DNA from: Bacteroidales bacterium | Lineage (GTDB): Bacteria; Bacteroidota; Bacteroidia; Bacteroidales; ML635J-15 | Direction of reading: 5' to 3' | DNA length: 7,809 nt | Assembly: GCA_007130555.1 (NCBI GenBank) | Contig: SLSH01000249.1 | Location: 1 to 7,809, forward strand | In this document: one piece after another, positions 6,912 to 7,809 of the stretch | How the letters are laid out: every line of letters starts with the position of its first letter | Numbering within the stretch: the first letter of the stretch is position 1 | Translations under genes and position numbers: made by a program | Notes under the pieces: model-generated | Seen by the model: only the letters and a program-made list of their open reading frames with translations | Told to the model about the DNA's origin: nothing | Databases searched by the model: none

Positions 6912-7637
6912 ATGAAAAAAGGACATTTTCTTTTTTTTGCTATATTTTCTCTGTTAATTGCAAAAGTATTTGCACAGTCTTATGATATTTTAGACGAAAA
7001 TGATAATGTTATTTCCGGGCAAACATTTGATGTAATCGGAACTTTGGATGAAACTACTATTACATTTCCTTTTAAAATTAGAAATAATACCGGAAATACA
7101 ATAAGTACAAGAATAGAGAAAAAATACATAAACATTAGTGATGGTTCATATAGTACGTTTTGCATTCCGTCAGGAGCATGTATGCCTCCTTCAACTTTTA
7201 TTTCTACAATGTTTGAACTGTCTTCCGAAGAAACTTCAAGTTTATGCGGAGTTTATTTTTATCCCGAAAATATTCAGGGAACTTCTATTATAAAACATAC
7301 CGTTTTTAATGAAAACGACACGTCTGATAATGTAAGTTTTACTATAAATTTTATTATTTCCCATACTGATAATAATATTGAAAATCAACAAAAAAACAGC
7401 TTATCGTTTTCACCAAATCCTGCATCAAATTATTTTTATCTAAAGCATAACATAAACATGAATTCTATTGTCGAGATTTATAATACCTCCGGAAAAATTG
7501 TCGCAAGAGAAAAAATTAAAAATAATCTTAATAAAACGTTTATTGATTGCAGCGGCTGGAGTAACGGAATTTATTTTGCAAGAATAACCAATGAAGATAA
7601 GTATCTGAGAACCATAAAAATAATTATAAGTAAATAA
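6912..7637 (+). CDS. Small secreted protein with T9SS type A sorting domain (241 aa)
   Basis: The signal peptide MKKGHFLFFAIFSLLIAKVFAQ is cleaved likely after FAQ. Residues about 23-150 form one beta-sandwich-like domain with ITFPFKIRNNTGNTIS and a cysteine-bearing stretch, FCIPSGACMPPS (C84 and C90), plus C112. A cadherin- or Ig-like fold is plausible, and I associate this arrangement with small Bacteroidota surface proteins. Residues about 163-241 are a type IX secretion sorting domain: SFSPNPASNYFYL opens it, then VEIYNTSGKIV, then WSNGIYFARI, and a basic, strand-like end (RTIKIIISK). The protein should therefore cross the outer membrane through T9SS and be anchored on the surface or released. 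It has its own promoter (6849-6878) and is divergent from the thioredoxin operon. No catalytic motif is visible, so an adhesive or structural role is possible but not shown. Confidence 0.9.
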   Translation: MKKGHFLFFAIFSLLIAKVFAQSYDILDENDNVISGQTFDVIGTLDETTITFPFKIRNNTGNTISTRIEKKYINISDGSYSTFCIPSGACMPPSTFISTMFELSSEETSSLCGVYFYPENIQGTSIIKHTVFNENDTSDNVSFTINFIISHTDNNIENQQKNSLSFSPNPASNYFYLKHNINMNSIVEIYNTSGKIVAREKIKNNLNKTFIDCSGWSNGIYFARITNEDKYLRTIKIIISK

Positions 7638-7645
7638 TTCTCTAT

Positions 7646-7809
7646 ATGGCAGAGCATAACCTAATCGGACAAAAGGGAGAAGAACTGGCATTGATATTTT
7701 TAAAAAAGGCAGGATACGAAATTCTGGAAACCGGATGGAGATTTAAACATAAAGAAATAGATATAATTGCAAAAGATAATGAACATCTGATTTTTGTTGA
7801 AGTAAAAAC
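7646..7809 (+). CDS. YraN/UPF0102 family protein, N-terminal part only
   Basis: The frame opens at ATG 7646, 8 nt after the stop of the T9SS cargo gene, and runs off the right edge after 54 full codons. The visible part shows the family pattern: GQKGEELALIFLKKAGYEIL (residues 8-27), W31-R32, KEIDIIAKD (36-44) and FVEVK (50-54). D39 and the E52-x-K54 pair match the D...ExK catalytic layout of restriction-endonuclease-like folds. YraN proteins are about 120 residues, so roughly half is seen. They are widespread, cytosolic and thought to act on nucleic acid, but the exact role is not settled. No promoter or terminator fits in the 8-nt gap, so readthrough from the cargo gene probably contributes to its expression. 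Confidence 0.92.
   Translation, partial: MAEHNLIGQKGEELALIFLKKAGYEILETGWRFKHKEIDIIAKDNEHLIFVEVK

Noticed and set aside
6980..7165. 61-codon open frame on the minus strand
   Set aside because: It lies inside the well-supported T9SS cargo gene, and its hydrophobic sequence is a by-product of the AT-rich complement.
7161..7181. CIPSGAC in the T9SS cargo protein as a redox motif
   Set aside because: The spacing is CxxxxxC, not CxxC, and no thioredoxin-fold elements surround it. A structural disulfide is more likely.
7440..7691. 83-codon open frame on the minus strand
   Set aside because: It overlaps both the T9SS sorting domain and the start of YraN, each supported by clear motifs on the other strand.

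Overview
The window looks like a piece of a low-GC Bacteroidota chromosome. The evidence is the AT-rich DNA, two near-ideal Bacteroidota promoters (-7 box TAnnTTTG, with TTG or TTTG near -33), a type IX secretion (T9SS) C-terminal sorting domain, and several families typical of the phylum: DUF6029-like, Omp28-like, PorT-like barrels and GLPGLI-like. The sequence does not fix the genus. I see no tRNA, rRNA, CRISPR array, insertion sequence or phage gene, and nothing that suggests recent transfer.

Layout. (1) Positions 1-607, minus strand: the N-terminal part of a secreted protein with its own promoter at 680-711. The gene runs off the left edge. (2) Positions 800-2401, minus strand: a two-gene unit, first a GLPGLI-like secreted protein and then a predicted outer-membrane beta-barrel protein. 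A perfect -7 box at 2422-2429 lies just upstream. (3) Positions 2496-6752, minus strand: a tightly packed five-gene run in transcription order TlpA-like thioredoxin, DUF6029-like outer-membrane protein, Omp28-like thioredoxin-fold lipoprotein, PorT-like beta-barrel, and UbiX flavin prenyltransferase. Gaps are 2 to 17 nt, so one transcript is likely. (4) Positions 6753-6911: a divergent intergenic region with a clear rightward promoter and a 9-bp inverted repeat beside the leftward start. (5) Positions 6912-7637, plus strand: a small secreted T9SS cargo protein, followed after 8 nt by the start of a YraN/UPF0102 gene cut by the right edge.

How the genes may work together. The most coherent group is the first four genes of the long run. 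Two exported proteins with CxxC thioredoxin motifs sit beside two predicted outer-membrane proteins, and one of those has a close cysteine pair near its C-terminus. This suggests a thiol-disulfide or outer-membrane maturation module in the periplasm. That is an inference from gene order and motifs. UbiX, at the end of the run, is a cytosolic cofactor enzyme with no obvious link to the envelope genes, and no UbiD partner lies in the window. Most gene products here are exported: of nine genes, only UbiX and YraN lack a signal peptide.
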